Assembly: GCA_903873655.1 (NCBI GenBank) | Contig: CAIQPH010000268.1 | Span: 1 to 36,152, forward strand | Length of the DNA stretch: 36,152 bases | Source of the DNA: an uncultured Holophagaceae bacterium | Lineage (GTDB): Bacteria > Acidobacteriota > Holophagae > Holophagales > Holophagaceae | Direction of reading: 5' to 3' | Shown: piece after piece, positions 1 to 8,117 of the stretch | How positions within the stretch are numbered: the first letter of the stretch is position 1 | Layout: every line of letters starts with the position of its first letter | Program-made: the position numbers and the translations under genes | Notes under the pieces: generated by a model | What the model was told of the DNA's origin: nothing | The model's database searches: none | Seen by the model: only the letters and a program-made list of their open reading frames with translations

Positions 1-1
1 C

Positions 2-871
2 GAAACGGCGCTGAAGGCCATGCGCAAGTGGGGCTACGACAGGAAGGGCATCGAGTACGGCAGGGCCGAGATCATCGTGGCTGAAGGCAACTTCCACGGC
101 CGCACCACCACCATCGTGGGCTTCAGCACCGATCCCGACAGCACCAGCCAGTTCGGCCCCTTCACACCGGGTTTCGTCATCGTGCCCTACGGCAATCTGG
201 AAGCCGTCCGCCAGGCCATCAATCCGAATACCTGCGCCATCTTCATGGAGCCCATCCAGGGCGAGGCGGGCGTGGTTCTTCCGCCCGAGGGGTTCCTCAA
301 GGGCCTCCGCGATCTGGCCGACGCCCATCACTGCCTCCTGGTGCTGGATGAGATCCAATCGGGCCTGGGCCGCACCGGCAAGATGTTCGCCTTCGAACAT
401 GAGGGCATCCGCCCCGACGGCATCACCATCGGCAAGGCTCTCAGTGGCGGCTACTACCCGGTCAGTGCCTTCCTGGCCAATGACGAGGTCATGGACGTGT
501 TCACGCCCGGCATCCACGGCAGCACCTACGGCGGCAATCCCCTGGCATGTGCTGTGGCCAGCGCGGCGCTGGATGTGCTGGTGGACGAAAAGCTGGTGGA
601 GAAGGCCGCCGAACTGGGCGCCTACCTCAAGGCCAAGCTCCTGGCGATGAAGACCGACAAGCTGCAGGAGGTCCGCTGCATCGGCCTCTGGGCCGGCGTG
701 CAGCTCCGCCCCGAGGCTGGCGGCGCCCGCAAGTACTGCTATGCCCTCAAGGAGCGCGGCATGCTCTGCAAGGACACCCACGTGGACACCATCCGCCTCG
801 CTCCGCCCCTGGTCATCACCAAGGCCCAGATCGACTGGGCCGTGGGGCAACTGGAAGCCGTGCTCGCCTAG
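2..871 (+). CDS. rocD: Ornithine aminotransferase, 5'-truncated by the window edge
   Basis: Pyridoxal-phosphate enzyme that moves the delta-amino group of ornithine to 2-oxoglutarate, giving glutamate semialdehyde and glutamate in arginine/ornithine catabolism and proline synthesis; cytosolic. The reading frame is open to the window edge: codons from base 2 give [12 protein letters not shown], which matches the family segment upstream of the first in-frame ATG (base 20), so that ATG is not the start. The PLP-binding lysine is in [16 protein letters not shown] (Lys codon 434-436), preceded by the cofactor Asp in [16 protein letters not shown] and followed by [15 protein letters not shown]. About 290 residues are visible of a usual 400, so roughly the first 110 are outside the window. 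It ends in TAG inside a CTAG tetramer. Other class-III aminotransferases (acetylornithine type) are possible, but the YYPVSAF and [10 protein letters not shown] segments favour ornithine aminotransferase. Confidence 0.93.
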   Translation, partial: ETALKAMRKWGYDRKGIEYGRAEIIVAEGNFHGRTTTIVGFSTDPDSTSQFGPFTPGFVIVPYGNLEAVRQAINPNTCAIFMEPIQGEAGVVLPPEGFLKGLRDLADAHHCLLVLDEIQSGLGRTGKMFAFEHEGIRPDGITIGKALSGGYYPVSAFLANDEVMDVFTPGIHGSTYGGNPLACAVASAALDVLVDEKLVEKAAELGAYLKAKLLAMKTDKLQEVRCIGLWAGVQLRPEAGGARKYCYALKERGMLCKDTHVDTIRLAPPLVITKAQIDWAVGQLEAVLA

Positions 872-913
872 GAGCGTGCCCAGACTGACCAGGGCGTCTG
901 GACGGCCAGGGTA

Positions 914-957
914 GACTCGGATCATCTGATGTTCTGACATCCTGATGATCCGAAGTC
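914..957. repeat. Nested hairpin between rocD and the MOSC gene
   Basis: The arms are GACT (914-917), GGATCATC (919-926) and GATG (928-931), loop TTCTGA, then CATC (938-941), GATGATCC (944-951) and AGTC (954-957). That is 16 paired bases interrupted by small bulges. It ends exactly where the Shine-Dalgarno GGAGG (958-962) of the next gene begins, so on that mRNA it would sit against the ribosome site. There is no T-tract, so a simple terminator is unlikely. It could be a translation-control hairpin, an operator, or a remnant of a palindromic repeat. Confidence 0.6.
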
Positions 958-966
958 GGAGGCACC

Positions 967-1440
967 ATGCCGGGCCGCATTGAATCCATCCACATTGCGA
1001 CGACTGCGGAAGCGGCCATGCAGGGCGTCAGCGGAATCGCCGCGATTGCAGGCGTGGGCCTGGAGGGCGATCGCTACGCCACCCGCAAGGGCAGTTTCTC
1101 GGCGAAGCCCAAGCCGGGCCGGCAGCTCACGCTCGTCGAGGCTGAAGCCATCGAGGCCCTCGAGCGCGAACTGGGGCTGGTGCTGGCACCGGGCGAGACT
1201 CGCCGCAACCTCGTCACCCGCGGTGTGCCCTTAAACCATCTGGTGGGTCGCGACTTCACCGTGGGGGAAGTGCGCCTCCGTGGCCACGAGCTCTGCGAAC
1301 CCTGCAATGACCTGGCCCGCATGTCCAGCAAACCTCAGATCCTGCCCGGACTCACCCACCGTGGCGGGTTGCGGGCCGAGATCCTGGCGGGCGGGGTCAT
1401 CCGGGTGGGAGACCTGGTGGCCTGGTCTGGGGGCGCTTGA
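967..1440 (+). CDS. MOSC domain-containing protein
   Basis: Stand-alone MOSC (molybdenum cofactor sulfurase C-terminal) domain protein of 157 residues, about the length of single-domain bacterial members. Visible family features: GLEGDRYA near residue 35, RRNLVTRGV (79-87), the cysteine-containing HELCEPC segment (Cys110, Cys113) and GLRAEILAGGVIRVGD near the C-terminus. The family handles sulfur or molybdenum cofactor chemistry, with the conserved Cys thought to carry sulfur; the substrate here cannot be told from sequence. No signal peptide, so cytosolic. The ATG at 967 has GGAGG at 958-962, four bases upstream, directly after a hairpin. No molybdopterin genes are nearby, so the context does not define its role. 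Confidence 0.9.
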   Translation: MPGRIESIHIATTAEAAMQGVSGIAAIAGVGLEGDRYATRKGSFSAKPKPGRQLTLVEAEAIEALERELGLVLAPGETRRNLVTRGVPLNHLVGRDFTVGEVRLRGHELCEPCNDLARMSSKPQILPGLTHRGGLRAEILAGGVIRVGDLVAWSGGA

Positions 1441-1442
1441 TC

Positions 1443-1457
1443 GCCGCCCACGGCGGC
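1443..1457 (+). terminator. Possible weak terminator hairpin after the MOSC gene
   Basis: Perfect six-base stem GCCGCC/GGCGGC around the triloop CAC, starting three bases after the MOSC stop. No T-run follows, so intrinsic termination is uncertain. Confidence 0.3.
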
Positions 1458-1516
1458 CATTCCAGACTCCAGGCCGATGCCCCTGGGGTGGCGTCCAAAA
1501 AGTCGTTAAAATGTGC

Positions 1517-1545
1517 TTGACGATTAAATTAGACTGGTCGAATAT
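1517..1545 (+). promoter_or_regulatory. Candidate sigma-70-type promoter for the exported-protein cluster
   Basis: TTGACG at 1517-1522, a 17-base spacer, then GAATAT at 1540-1545, within a locally AT-rich stretch (about 1505-1560) that stands out in this GC-rich window. It lies about 115 bases upstream of the GTG start at 1660. The -35 match is strong and the -10 match is only 3 of 6, so this is a candidate only. Nothing else recognisable lies in the 1441-1659 gap. Confidence 0.35.
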
Positions 1546-1659
1546 CGGCATTAATCTTTCCCCTCGTTCCTCAAACCGCCTGTTCCGACTTGGATCTTGA
1601 TTCGCCCTATGATGGGTTCTCGTTCCGGTTGGAGGGGCATTGACCCTGGAGGACTCCCC

Positions 1660-3237
1660 GTGAAACGCCGCATCAGCGCCCTCTTCGCAGTGGCCTTTCT
1701 GGCCTCTTTTCCCCTGGCGCGCCCCCTCCGGGCCTGTGGCGACAGCCTAATGAGTTGGGTTGGCGCCGTCGCCACCGGCGGCCTCTCCTGTGCGATCGAG
1801 GACGCGATCAACACGGTGAAGACCCTCATCGACAATGTGACCCGCCTGATCTCCACCCTGACCCACCAGGTATCGGAGGTGGTGGATCTGGCTCGTGCTG
1901 AGCTTGGGGCCGCAGCCAACGACTTGCGGGGCTTGGCCTCCCAGGCCGAAGCTGATTTAAATGGCGCAGCCCAGCTGGCGGCCAAGGTCCTGGAGGACGT
2001 GAACCGGCCCCAATTGAAGGCGATCAGCAAGGCTGCCGGTCTCGAGGTTGCGACCAAGCCGTCCGTGGCTTCAACTCCTCCCCCTGGGGCCGCCTCGACG
2101 CCAGCAGGCGGCGTGAACCGGGCTGCGGTCGCCGGCGCTGCCAGGAGCACTGGGCCAGCCAAGGCTCCGGCCAGTCTCGGCACGGCCACTCCGGTGAGCG
2201 GCGCCACCGCCGGCGGAATTCCGGCGGCCGGCGGATTTGCGGTGGCTGGCTCAGCGACTGCGGGGTCCACGATGCCTGGGACAGCCGGACCGGGCGGTGC
2301 GGTCCTTGCCAATATCCCGGCAGAACAGAAGGATATTCTGGACGCTGAACTGCGGGCCAAGGATGCCATTGAGTCACTGAAGCAGAAAACGAACAACCCG
2401 CTCAACCAGGTCCGCCAATTCGCGAATCTGGCGGAGCAACAGGTGGCCAATGCGGTCGGGACGGCTCTCGGAATCGCCGAGCAGGCCCTGATGTCGCCCC
2501 TTCGGGCGCTCGAAAATGTGTTGAACGATCTGATCGCCCATCCCGAAAAAATCCTGAACCCCAACAAGATTGTGGATGACGCCATCAACCAGGTGACGAA
2601 CCAGGTCAACGCCACCCTGAACCAGATTTTCGATGCCGTGATCGCGTCGGCCCGCGCCACTTTGAACAACTCCAACAAGCCGCTGCAGGAAGCCCTGGAC
2701 CAGGCGGCCACTGCCAAGAAGATTGCGGATGCGATGCAGAAGCTGGAGAAGGCCCGGACCAGGTCAACCTTGGCTGGCCTCAATGCCGTGATTCCCAAAA
2801 ACCCCATGGACACCCCTCACCTCGTCACCCACGTCGCCCTGGCCACCCATGAATCCGGCATCACCGCCCTCGATCTCAGCCGGCACAAGGCGATGGTCGC
2901 CGCCCCCTACGCCCGGCTGGACGCCGCCAAGCTGACCGCCCGCACCGTAGGCGTGCAGATGAACTCGAAGATCAAGGGCCCGTGGCAACAGCTCCAGCGG
3001 CTGAAGGCCGCCCCGGTCAGGCTCGATCCTTCTGCCAAGACGAAGATGGACGCCGAAATCGCCCGCCGGTTTGCCGGGAAGACCGCCGCCGAATCCGCCG
3101 CAGAGAAGCGCGCCTTGCTGACCGAGGCCCGCGCCTACTTCGCCAAGGACCCCGACACGCTCCACAAGGTTGAGATCATTATTGAGGGACATCCGGTCAT
3201 CAATGGACGGCTGGGCGGGCTCCCCGCCGTCCAATAG
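1660..3237 (+). CDS. Exported Ala-rich helical protein of unknown function
   Basis: I do not recognise a family. The GTG at 1660 is preferred over the upstream in-frame ATG at 1597: it has TGGAGGA (1647-1653) six bases upstream and begins a good Sec signal peptide (KRRISALFAVAFLASFPLARPLRA, cleavage near residue 25). The 525-residue product has only two cysteines (26 and 44), just after the predicted cleavage site, which could form a disulfide. Residues about 50-125 look amphipathic helical. A Pro/Ala/Gly/Thr-rich low-complexity linker follows (about 130-225), then a long helical stretch (about 230-380) with heptad-like spacing, and a charged C-terminal region. First of five consecutive genes for exported proteins, so a periplasmic or surface structural role is plausible but inferred. 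The antisense ORF across 1551-2813 is a codon-bias shadow. Confidence 0.8.
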   Translation: MKRRISALFAVAFLASFPLARPLRACGDSLMSWVGAVATGGLSCAIEDAINTVKTLIDNVTRLISTLTHQVSEVVDLARAELGAAANDLRGLASQAEADLNGAAQLAAKVLEDVNRPQLKAISKAAGLEVATKPSVASTPPPGAASTPAGGVNRAAVAGAARSTGPAKAPASLGTATPVSGATAGGIPAAGGFAVAGSATAGSTMPGTAGPGGAVLANIPAEQKDILDAELRAKDAIESLKQKTNNPLNQVRQFANLAEQQVANAVGTALGIAEQALMSPLRALENVLNDLIAHPEKILNPNKIVDDAINQVTNQVNATLNQIFDAVIASARATLNNSNKPLQEALDQAATAKKIADAMQKLEKARTRSTLAGLNAVIPKNPMDTPHLVTHVALATHESGITALDLSRHKAMVAAPYARLDAAKLTARTVGVQMNSKIKGPWQQLQRLKAAPVRLDPSAKTKMDAEIARRFAGKTAAESAAEKRALLTEARAYFAKDPDTLHKVEIIIEGHPVINGRLGGLPAVQ

Positions 3238-3339
3238 TAATGAGGAGCACTCTTCTTATCTTGATCGGGCGGTGGTGCAACTAGCGGGACCACCACACCG
3301 GTACCACGGTTCAGCACCCAAGGCAGTGTGAGGCACCCC

Positions 3340-5670
3340 GTGATCCATTCAAGCCACCGTTCAATGTTCCTTCTGGTCGCAAGTGCAGGACTCCTTCACG
3401 CCCAGTTCGTGCCCGGGGACGGCGTGGAGCTGCGGGCACCCCTGACCGCAGGCGGACCGCTCACGGCGAAGGTCGTGGCCCCCAGGGGCACCGATGGGGT
3501 CGTGCTGTTCTACCGGATCGAGGGCCGGACGGATTTCCTGAGCATCAACCTGCAAGCGAGGCCAGGCGGTACCTTCGAAGGCGAGCTTCGGGGGGACTTT
3601 CCGACTGGAGCGCGCCTCCAATACTACGCGGACCTGCGGACGGCGACGGGCCTCCAGCATCTTCCGCAGGGTGCCCCCATGCGGCTCAATACGCTCCAGT
3701 TGCCGGGTGGAACCGCCCCGACCTCAGAACCCGCTTCAGTCAAGATCGAAGGCCTTGAACTGGCCGCTCCTGCGGCCAAGGATGTCCCCGTCCACGGTCG
3801 CGCGGCCGCGCCACCGGGGACCGAGTGGGTGGTGATCTTCTACCGGGCCGTGGGTGAAGCAGAGTTCAACAGCTTCAACCTGGAGGCCAAGCCCGATGGC
3901 ACCTTCGAAGGGGATATGGAAGCGCCCGTCCCCTCCGGCACGAGGCTGGAATGCTATGCGGCCCTGAAGACGCCCTCGGGCATCAAGTACCTCCCGGCCG
4001 ATGCCCCGACCAAGCTGGCCACGCTCCGGACGCCGGGCGGGAAGCAGACCCGGGCCCCAGGGACGGCAGGCTCCCAGGGCCAACCTGGCGGCGCGGCGCT
4101 GTTTCCGGTGGCCGTGGACTTCAGTGGCGAGGATATCTTCCATCACAAGATGCCGGCGGAAGGAGAACAGCGCCTGCTGGCCTCCGGTCAGGTGCGTTTC
4201 GCCACGCGCAAGGACGATGGGGATACTCACCTCATCCTGACTGGCCGTGTGGTCTACACGGACCAGCCCGTGAGCCCCCAGGACCGCTGGAGCCTGGGCG
4301 AACTGCAGGCCATCTATGTCTCGGGTCATCAGAAGCTGCAGGCTGGGGATCAGCAAGTGCAGGAATCGGAATTCACGCTTGGTGCGGGGGGGCGCCGCGG
4401 TTTGGATTACGCTTATACCGGAACCGAGCTGAGCGGCCACTTGTTCGCCCTGGGGACCGAAGCACTCCCGGGCACCCGGGGACTGCTGTGGCCCGTGGCC
4501 GGAAACGAGCTTTACGGTGGTTCCTTCGGCTCCAGCTGGTGGAACAACGCGGTTCGGGCCAAGGTGGTCTTCCTCAGCGGGCGGGACGATCCTTCGGTGG
4601 CGACCAACCTCGGCACCTCCTACGCGCCCACGATCCGGGACGGGTCCACCGGCGCCCTGGTCCTGGATGGGCGGCTGTTCGAGAATCGGCTCACGCTGTC
4701 TGGCGAGTACGCCCGCAGCCTCTACACCAGTGATCTGCTGGGGGCCGCCCCCAAGGAGGGCGACCAGGCCTGGCGGCTCTCGAGTATCTGGGCTCAGGGA
4801 CCTTTCAGCGCCCACCTGGGCTATCGGGATGTGGGCCGGGATTTCGGCACCGTCGGTGTGGCCTTCTTCGTCGGCGACCGCCGGGTGCTGGACGGCAGCC
4901 TCGGCCTCAACTACGCCACCTGGAGCCTCAGCGCCACGGCGCTCGACGAGCGCACCAACCCCACCGGCCAGATTGGCCAAAGCCAGGCCTGGAACCAGTC
5001 CCAGAGCCTGGATGCCCGGCTGGCCCTCTCCCAGACCGCCTTCTGGCGCGTCGGGATCCGCCAGGCCCGGCAGGAGGCCTTGACGGTGGCCGATCCCCTG
5101 GTCCCCTTCAGCAACAGCTCGCGCACCGGTTTCACCACCGGGTTCGATGTCCTGCTGCCGCCAGCCTCCATGCTGACCTTCAATGCCCAGTACGACCGCA
5201 TCAAAGGAACGGCCGTCCCCGATCCCATGGCTCCGCCACCGGTCCCGCCGGCCTTGCCGGTCACCGCCCCGCAGACGGGCACCAGCACCACCCTGTCCAT
5301 GGGTGGCAACCTGGTAGCAGGAACCTGGCTGCGCCTGTCGCCGAACCTGAGCTGGTCCCGCACCCTCGGTGATCCTGGTGCCCAGAAGACGACCATTTCG
5401 AACGCCTTCCTGAATGCCGAGTTCACTCTCATCCAGAACCACCTGGGGTTCCTGCTGAACGGCGGAGGCTCGCGGACAAGCGTTTCCACCACGGGCGAGA
5501 CCTCGACCAACAGCACGGTGGAGGGTACTCTGCGCTGGATTCTGGATTCCTATTTCAAGGGTCGCGTGCGGGCCAGCCTCGGACTGAAAGGCAGCAACAC
5601 CCACGCCCCGATCCTGGGAGTCACCTCCACGGACAACCGCGCCTCACTCATCCTTAACGTCTCCTTCTGA
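3340..5670 (+). CDS. Outer-membrane beta-barrel protein with duplicated N-terminal domain
   Basis: Predicted exported outer-membrane protein of about 776 residues. Start: GTG at 3340, chosen because GAGG at 3330-3333 lies six bases upstream; GTG 3328 and ATG 3364 are in-frame alternatives. The N-terminus (MFLLVASAGLLHAQ) is a signal peptide. Two homologous domains of about 90 residues follow (about 29-119 and 139-229), sharing VVxFYR, a GTFEG segment, a GxRLxxYAxL strand and a YLPxxAP end; these look like all-beta, Ig-type folds. From about 250 to the end there are alternating aromatic/hydrophobic strands with polar turns, ending in ASLILNVSF, whose terminal Phe is typical of BAM-inserted barrels. 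No TonB box or plug domain is seen. It lies 102 bases after the preceding exported gene and only 10 before the next. The substrate or ligand is unknown. Confidence 0.83.
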   Translation: MIHSSHRSMFLLVASAGLLHAQFVPGDGVELRAPLTAGGPLTAKVVAPRGTDGVVLFYRIEGRTDFLSINLQARPGGTFEGELRGDFPTGARLQYYADLRTATGLQHLPQGAPMRLNTLQLPGGTAPTSEPASVKIEGLELAAPAAKDVPVHGRAAAPPGTEWVVIFYRAVGEAEFNSFNLEAKPDGTFEGDMEAPVPSGTRLECYAALKTPSGIKYLPADAPTKLATLRTPGGKQTRAPGTAGSQGQPGGAALFPVAVDFSGEDIFHHKMPAEGEQRLLASGQVRFATRKDDGDTHLILTGRVVYTDQPVSPQDRWSLGELQAIYVSGHQKLQAGDQQVQESEFTLGAGGRRGLDYAYTGTELSGHLFALGTEALPGTRGLLWPVAGNELYGGSFGSSWWNNAVRAKVVFLSGRDDPSVATNLGTSYAPTIRDGSTGALVLDGRLFENRLTLSGEYARSLYTSDLLGAAPKEGDQAWRLSSIWAQGPFSAHLGYRDVGRDFGTVGVAFFVGDRRVLDGSLGLNYATWSLSATALDERTNPTGQIGQSQAWNQSQSLDARLALSQTAFWRVGIRQARQEALTVADPLVPFSNSSRTGFTTGFDVLLPPASMLTFNAQYDRIKGTAVPDPMAPPPVPPALPVTAPQTGTSTTLSMGGNLVAGTWLRLSPNLSWSRTLGDPGAQKTTISNAFLNAEFTLIQNHLGFLLNGGGSRTSVSTTGETSTNSTVEGTLRWILDSYFKGRVRASLGLKGSNTHAPILGVTSTDNRASLILNVSF

Positions 5671-5680
5671 GGACCGCACC

Positions 5681-6628
5681 ATGCGATATCTCTGCGCCCT
5701 CCTCATCTCAGTCGCTGCCTTCGCCCAGACCATCACCGTCCTGCCGGGCCTGCCCACCACCGGCACACCCACAATCCTGGTCCTCCATCTTCCGGTAGGT
5801 GTCCCGGTCAGTCCTGCGACCTGGCAGTTCGGCGATGGCCAGTCTCTGGTCGGCGGCACCGTCACCACCCACCTGTACAAGCAGACCGGCACCTTCACGG
5901 TGTCGGCGAGCGGCCAGTTCGGCATCGCCTCCACCCAGATCCGGGTGGTGGCTGGCACGGGGCCAGCCGCCCCCTTCGCCATCTCACTCCTGCGCGTGCG
6001 CTGGGAGGATGGCAGGACCGATGCCTCCGTCACCCAGGGGTTCACCCCCCTAACCGCCTATGCGGACCTCAAGTACGAAGGCACGGGCCTGCTCCAGGCC
6101 CAGTGGACCCTGGACGGCGTGCCTCTTGGCACCTTCATTCGCCAGCTTGGGTTTGCGGGTCAAGCCACCCTCGACACCAGTATGTTCCTGCCGCTGCCCA
6201 CCACGGAACTTGGCGAGCATCTGGTGAGCCTCCGGATTCTCACACCCGAGGTGACTTTCCAGCCCCCAACCATCCGCTACTTCGTGCGGGCCGGCGACGC
6301 TGACAGCCTGCCCCGGATCGAAGTCATCAGCCCCGCCGCCGTACATCGAGGGGAGGAAGTGGAACTCCGGGTCTCTGGCCGGGGGTTCGGACCTGGGGTA
6401 CGGCTGTACTTCGGCCGGGACGTGGCGCTGGTGGCTCCGCCGCGCTTCTCCGATCCGGGCCACGCCGTGGTGAAGGTCTTCGTGGCCCCCACCGCCCGCA
6501 CGGGCCTGCGCGACGTCCAGACCATCACCAAGGGCAAACGGGCCCGCGGCCCCGCCCAGTTGCAGATCCTGCCGGCGCTGCCAAAACGGGGTTCCAATTC
6601 GGCCAGTGGGCAGGAAGCTCCCCGCTGA
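5681..6628 (+). CDS. Exported protein with PKD-like and IPT/TIG-like domains
   Basis: A 315-residue protein with a short signal peptide (MRYLCALLISVAAFAQ). Residues about 17-91 resemble a PKD domain, with WQFGDGQS followed by THLYKQTGTFTVSA, the usual WDFGDG and H-Y-x3-G-x-Y/F-x-V pattern. Residues about 95-205 form another all-beta segment. Residues about 213-290 resemble an IPT/TIG domain (IEVISPAAVHRGEEVELRVSG and RGFGPGVRLYFG). Such domains act in extracellular binding or as spacers. The SD GAGG (5669-5672) overlaps the TGA of the upstream barrel gene, so the two are probably co-translated and may work together at the outer membrane. The partner is inferred from gene order only. Confidence 0.82.
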   Translation: MRYLCALLISVAAFAQTITVLPGLPTTGTPTILVLHLPVGVPVSPATWQFGDGQSLVGGTVTTHLYKQTGTFTVSASGQFGIASTQIRVVAGTGPAAPFAISLLRVRWEDGRTDASVTQGFTPLTAYADLKYEGTGLLQAQWTLDGVPLGTFIRQLGFAGQATLDTSMFLPLPTTELGEHLVSLRILTPEVTFQPPTIRYFVRAGDADSLPRIEVISPAAVHRGEEVELRVSGRGFGPGVRLYFGRDVALVAPPRFSDPGHAVVKVFVAPTARTGLRDVQTITKGKRARGPAQLQILPALPKRGSNSASGQEAPR

Positions 6629-6675
6629 CCACAAACCGTTCCCTCTAACCCGTTTTCATTGAAGGGAGGTCGACC

Positions 6676-8019
6676 ATGCGATCCAAGGTTGGATGCACCC
6701 TTCGTTTGTTTCTTGCCGGGGCTAGTGTGGCCTGCTTGCTGGGTGTGTCCCAGGGGTGGGCTGCACCGGCTCCCCAGGTGCTAAAGGGGTCGGCTCCGGA
6801 TCCCGCCATTATCAGCGCACCCCAGTCGAACATGCCGCCACAGCAGGCTCAGGCGGTCATTGCCATGAAAATAGGAGCAGGCCAGGTCCAGAGCCTCCCC
6901 AAGAAGTCGAACCCGCGCGCTGCCAATTCTGCCCATGCCAGCATGATCGTCGCGCTTCGCGCGCAGAAGCAGGCTGCTGACACCGAGCGGACTGCCATCC
7001 TGCCGTCCCAGCGAATGGCGCCGAAGGGACTGAGCAAGGTGGTTGCCGCGCTGCCGCCTGGGCGCACGCTGAGCGACCCCGTCCCCACTACGCCGCCTGC
7101 GGGGACGCCACCAACTGGAACGCCCGGGACTGCACCCCAGACGGGAACGCCCCGGGGGGCTCCGACAACCATGGCCCCCAAGAGCGCCGCCACGGGCGTC
7201 GTACGGTTGCCGACCACCACGGTCCTTCCGCCAGCGCCCGCCGCCCCGGCCCCGAGAGGCCAAGCCGGGCTGGGCATGGCCCAGGGCCCCTGCACACGTC
7301 CGACCATCGTTACAGTGAACGGGCAGACGAAGGGCACGGTTTTTACCCCCGACCCGCAGTTCAACTTGTACACGATCACCGGCTGCATGTTCGGCGACAG
7401 GCAGGGACAGGCCTACATCTATGGGGCCTTTGCCGCCGGGCAGGTCTCACTGCAGATCGAGTTCTGGAGTGACACTCAGATTGTTGCCAAGGTGGTTCCG
7501 CAGATCACCGGGGAGCTGGACCAGAACAATGTGACACTCGTGGTGGTGCCATCGGGTGCGCCGCAGGTGCAGAAACCCGGGTTCAAGTTCTACGCCATGC
7601 GCGAAACCACCTTGCTGACGAAGATCCCCGTGAGCGCCTTCAATTATAAGCCATTGCTGGATGCAGGGGGTTCCCCCGTCGTTCCGATCTACACCACCCC
7701 TGCCGGCCAAGGATTCGAGGGCCGATCCTCGGGAGTCTATCGAACTTCGGTGGAGCCCTTTTCCGGTGGCAGCGATCTCTTTGACTTTAAGGGCCTGAGG
7801 CCTGGTTTCACCACCGAAAGCCTTGCCTTCCAATACTTCATGCTGCCGCAAATCGGCGGTGCCACCTACCAGGTATTGGGAAGTTGGGAGACGGAGTGGA
7901 GAGATGACAACATCCTGGTCAGATGGCAGATGCAGCACTCTCGTCAACAAGGATATTCATACTACGGTCTGAGCGTGTGGGTGAGCGGCCCTAGGGGTGT
8001 GAGTCCCTGGCCGAATTAA
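6676..8019 (+). CDS. Exported protein with Pro/Thr-rich linker and IPT-like domain, unknown function
   Basis: A 447-residue product with ATG at 6676 and SD GGGAGG (6664-6669). The N-terminus is a signal peptide (LRLFLAGASVACLLGVSQGWA, cleavage near residue 29). A low-complexity segment at about 130-180, rich in the TPPAGTPPTGTPG type of repeat, separates an Ala/Lys-rich N-terminal part from the globular C-terminal half. In the C-terminal half, residues about 212-300 (VTVNGQTKGTVFTPDPQF, ITGCMFGDRQGQAYIYG, LQIEFWSDTQIVAKVVP) resemble an IPT/TIG fold. The final 130 residues are aromatic-rich and unrecognised. Same strand as the exported genes on both sides, 47 bases after the previous stop. I cannot assign a function. 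Confidence 0.8.
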   Translation: MRSKVGCTLRLFLAGASVACLLGVSQGWAAPAPQVLKGSAPDPAIISAPQSNMPPQQAQAVIAMKIGAGQVQSLPKKSNPRAANSAHASMIVALRAQKQAADTERTAILPSQRMAPKGLSKVVAALPPGRTLSDPVPTTPPAGTPPTGTPGTAPQTGTPRGAPTTMAPKSAATGVVRLPTTTVLPPAPAAPAPRGQAGLGMAQGPCTRPTIVTVNGQTKGTVFTPDPQFNLYTITGCMFGDRQGQAYIYGAFAAGQVSLQIEFWSDTQIVAKVVPQITGELDQNNVTLVVVPSGAPQVQKPGFKFYAMRETTLLTKIPVSAFNYKPLLDAGGSPVVPIYTTPAGQGFEGRSSGVYRTSVEPFSGGSDLFDFKGLRPGFTTESLAFQYFMLPQIGGATYQVLGSWETEWRDDNILVRWQMQHSRQQGYSYYGLSVWVSGPRGVSPWPN

Positions 8020-8117
8020 CAGACAATACCTGATGCCGTTTCCGGACCGAGTTGTGGGAGGCCCTCCCGCAGGCAAGCTCATCTTCCATCCCGTTCGTGC
8101 TCGGTGAGGAGATTGCA

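Noticed and set aside
1551..2813. 420-codon minus-strand ORF
   Set aside because: Antisense to the exported helical protein; composition is a mirror of its Ala codons and there is no ribosome site.
3271..3294. Hairpin GGTGGT/ACCACC between the first two exported genes
   Set aside because: Six-base stem with a twelve-base loop and no T-run; too weak to call a terminator.
3736..5604. 622-codon minus-strand ORF
   Set aside because: Antisense to the barrel protein gene, which has a signal peptide, domain duplication and a barrel-type end; the antisense product has no domain character.
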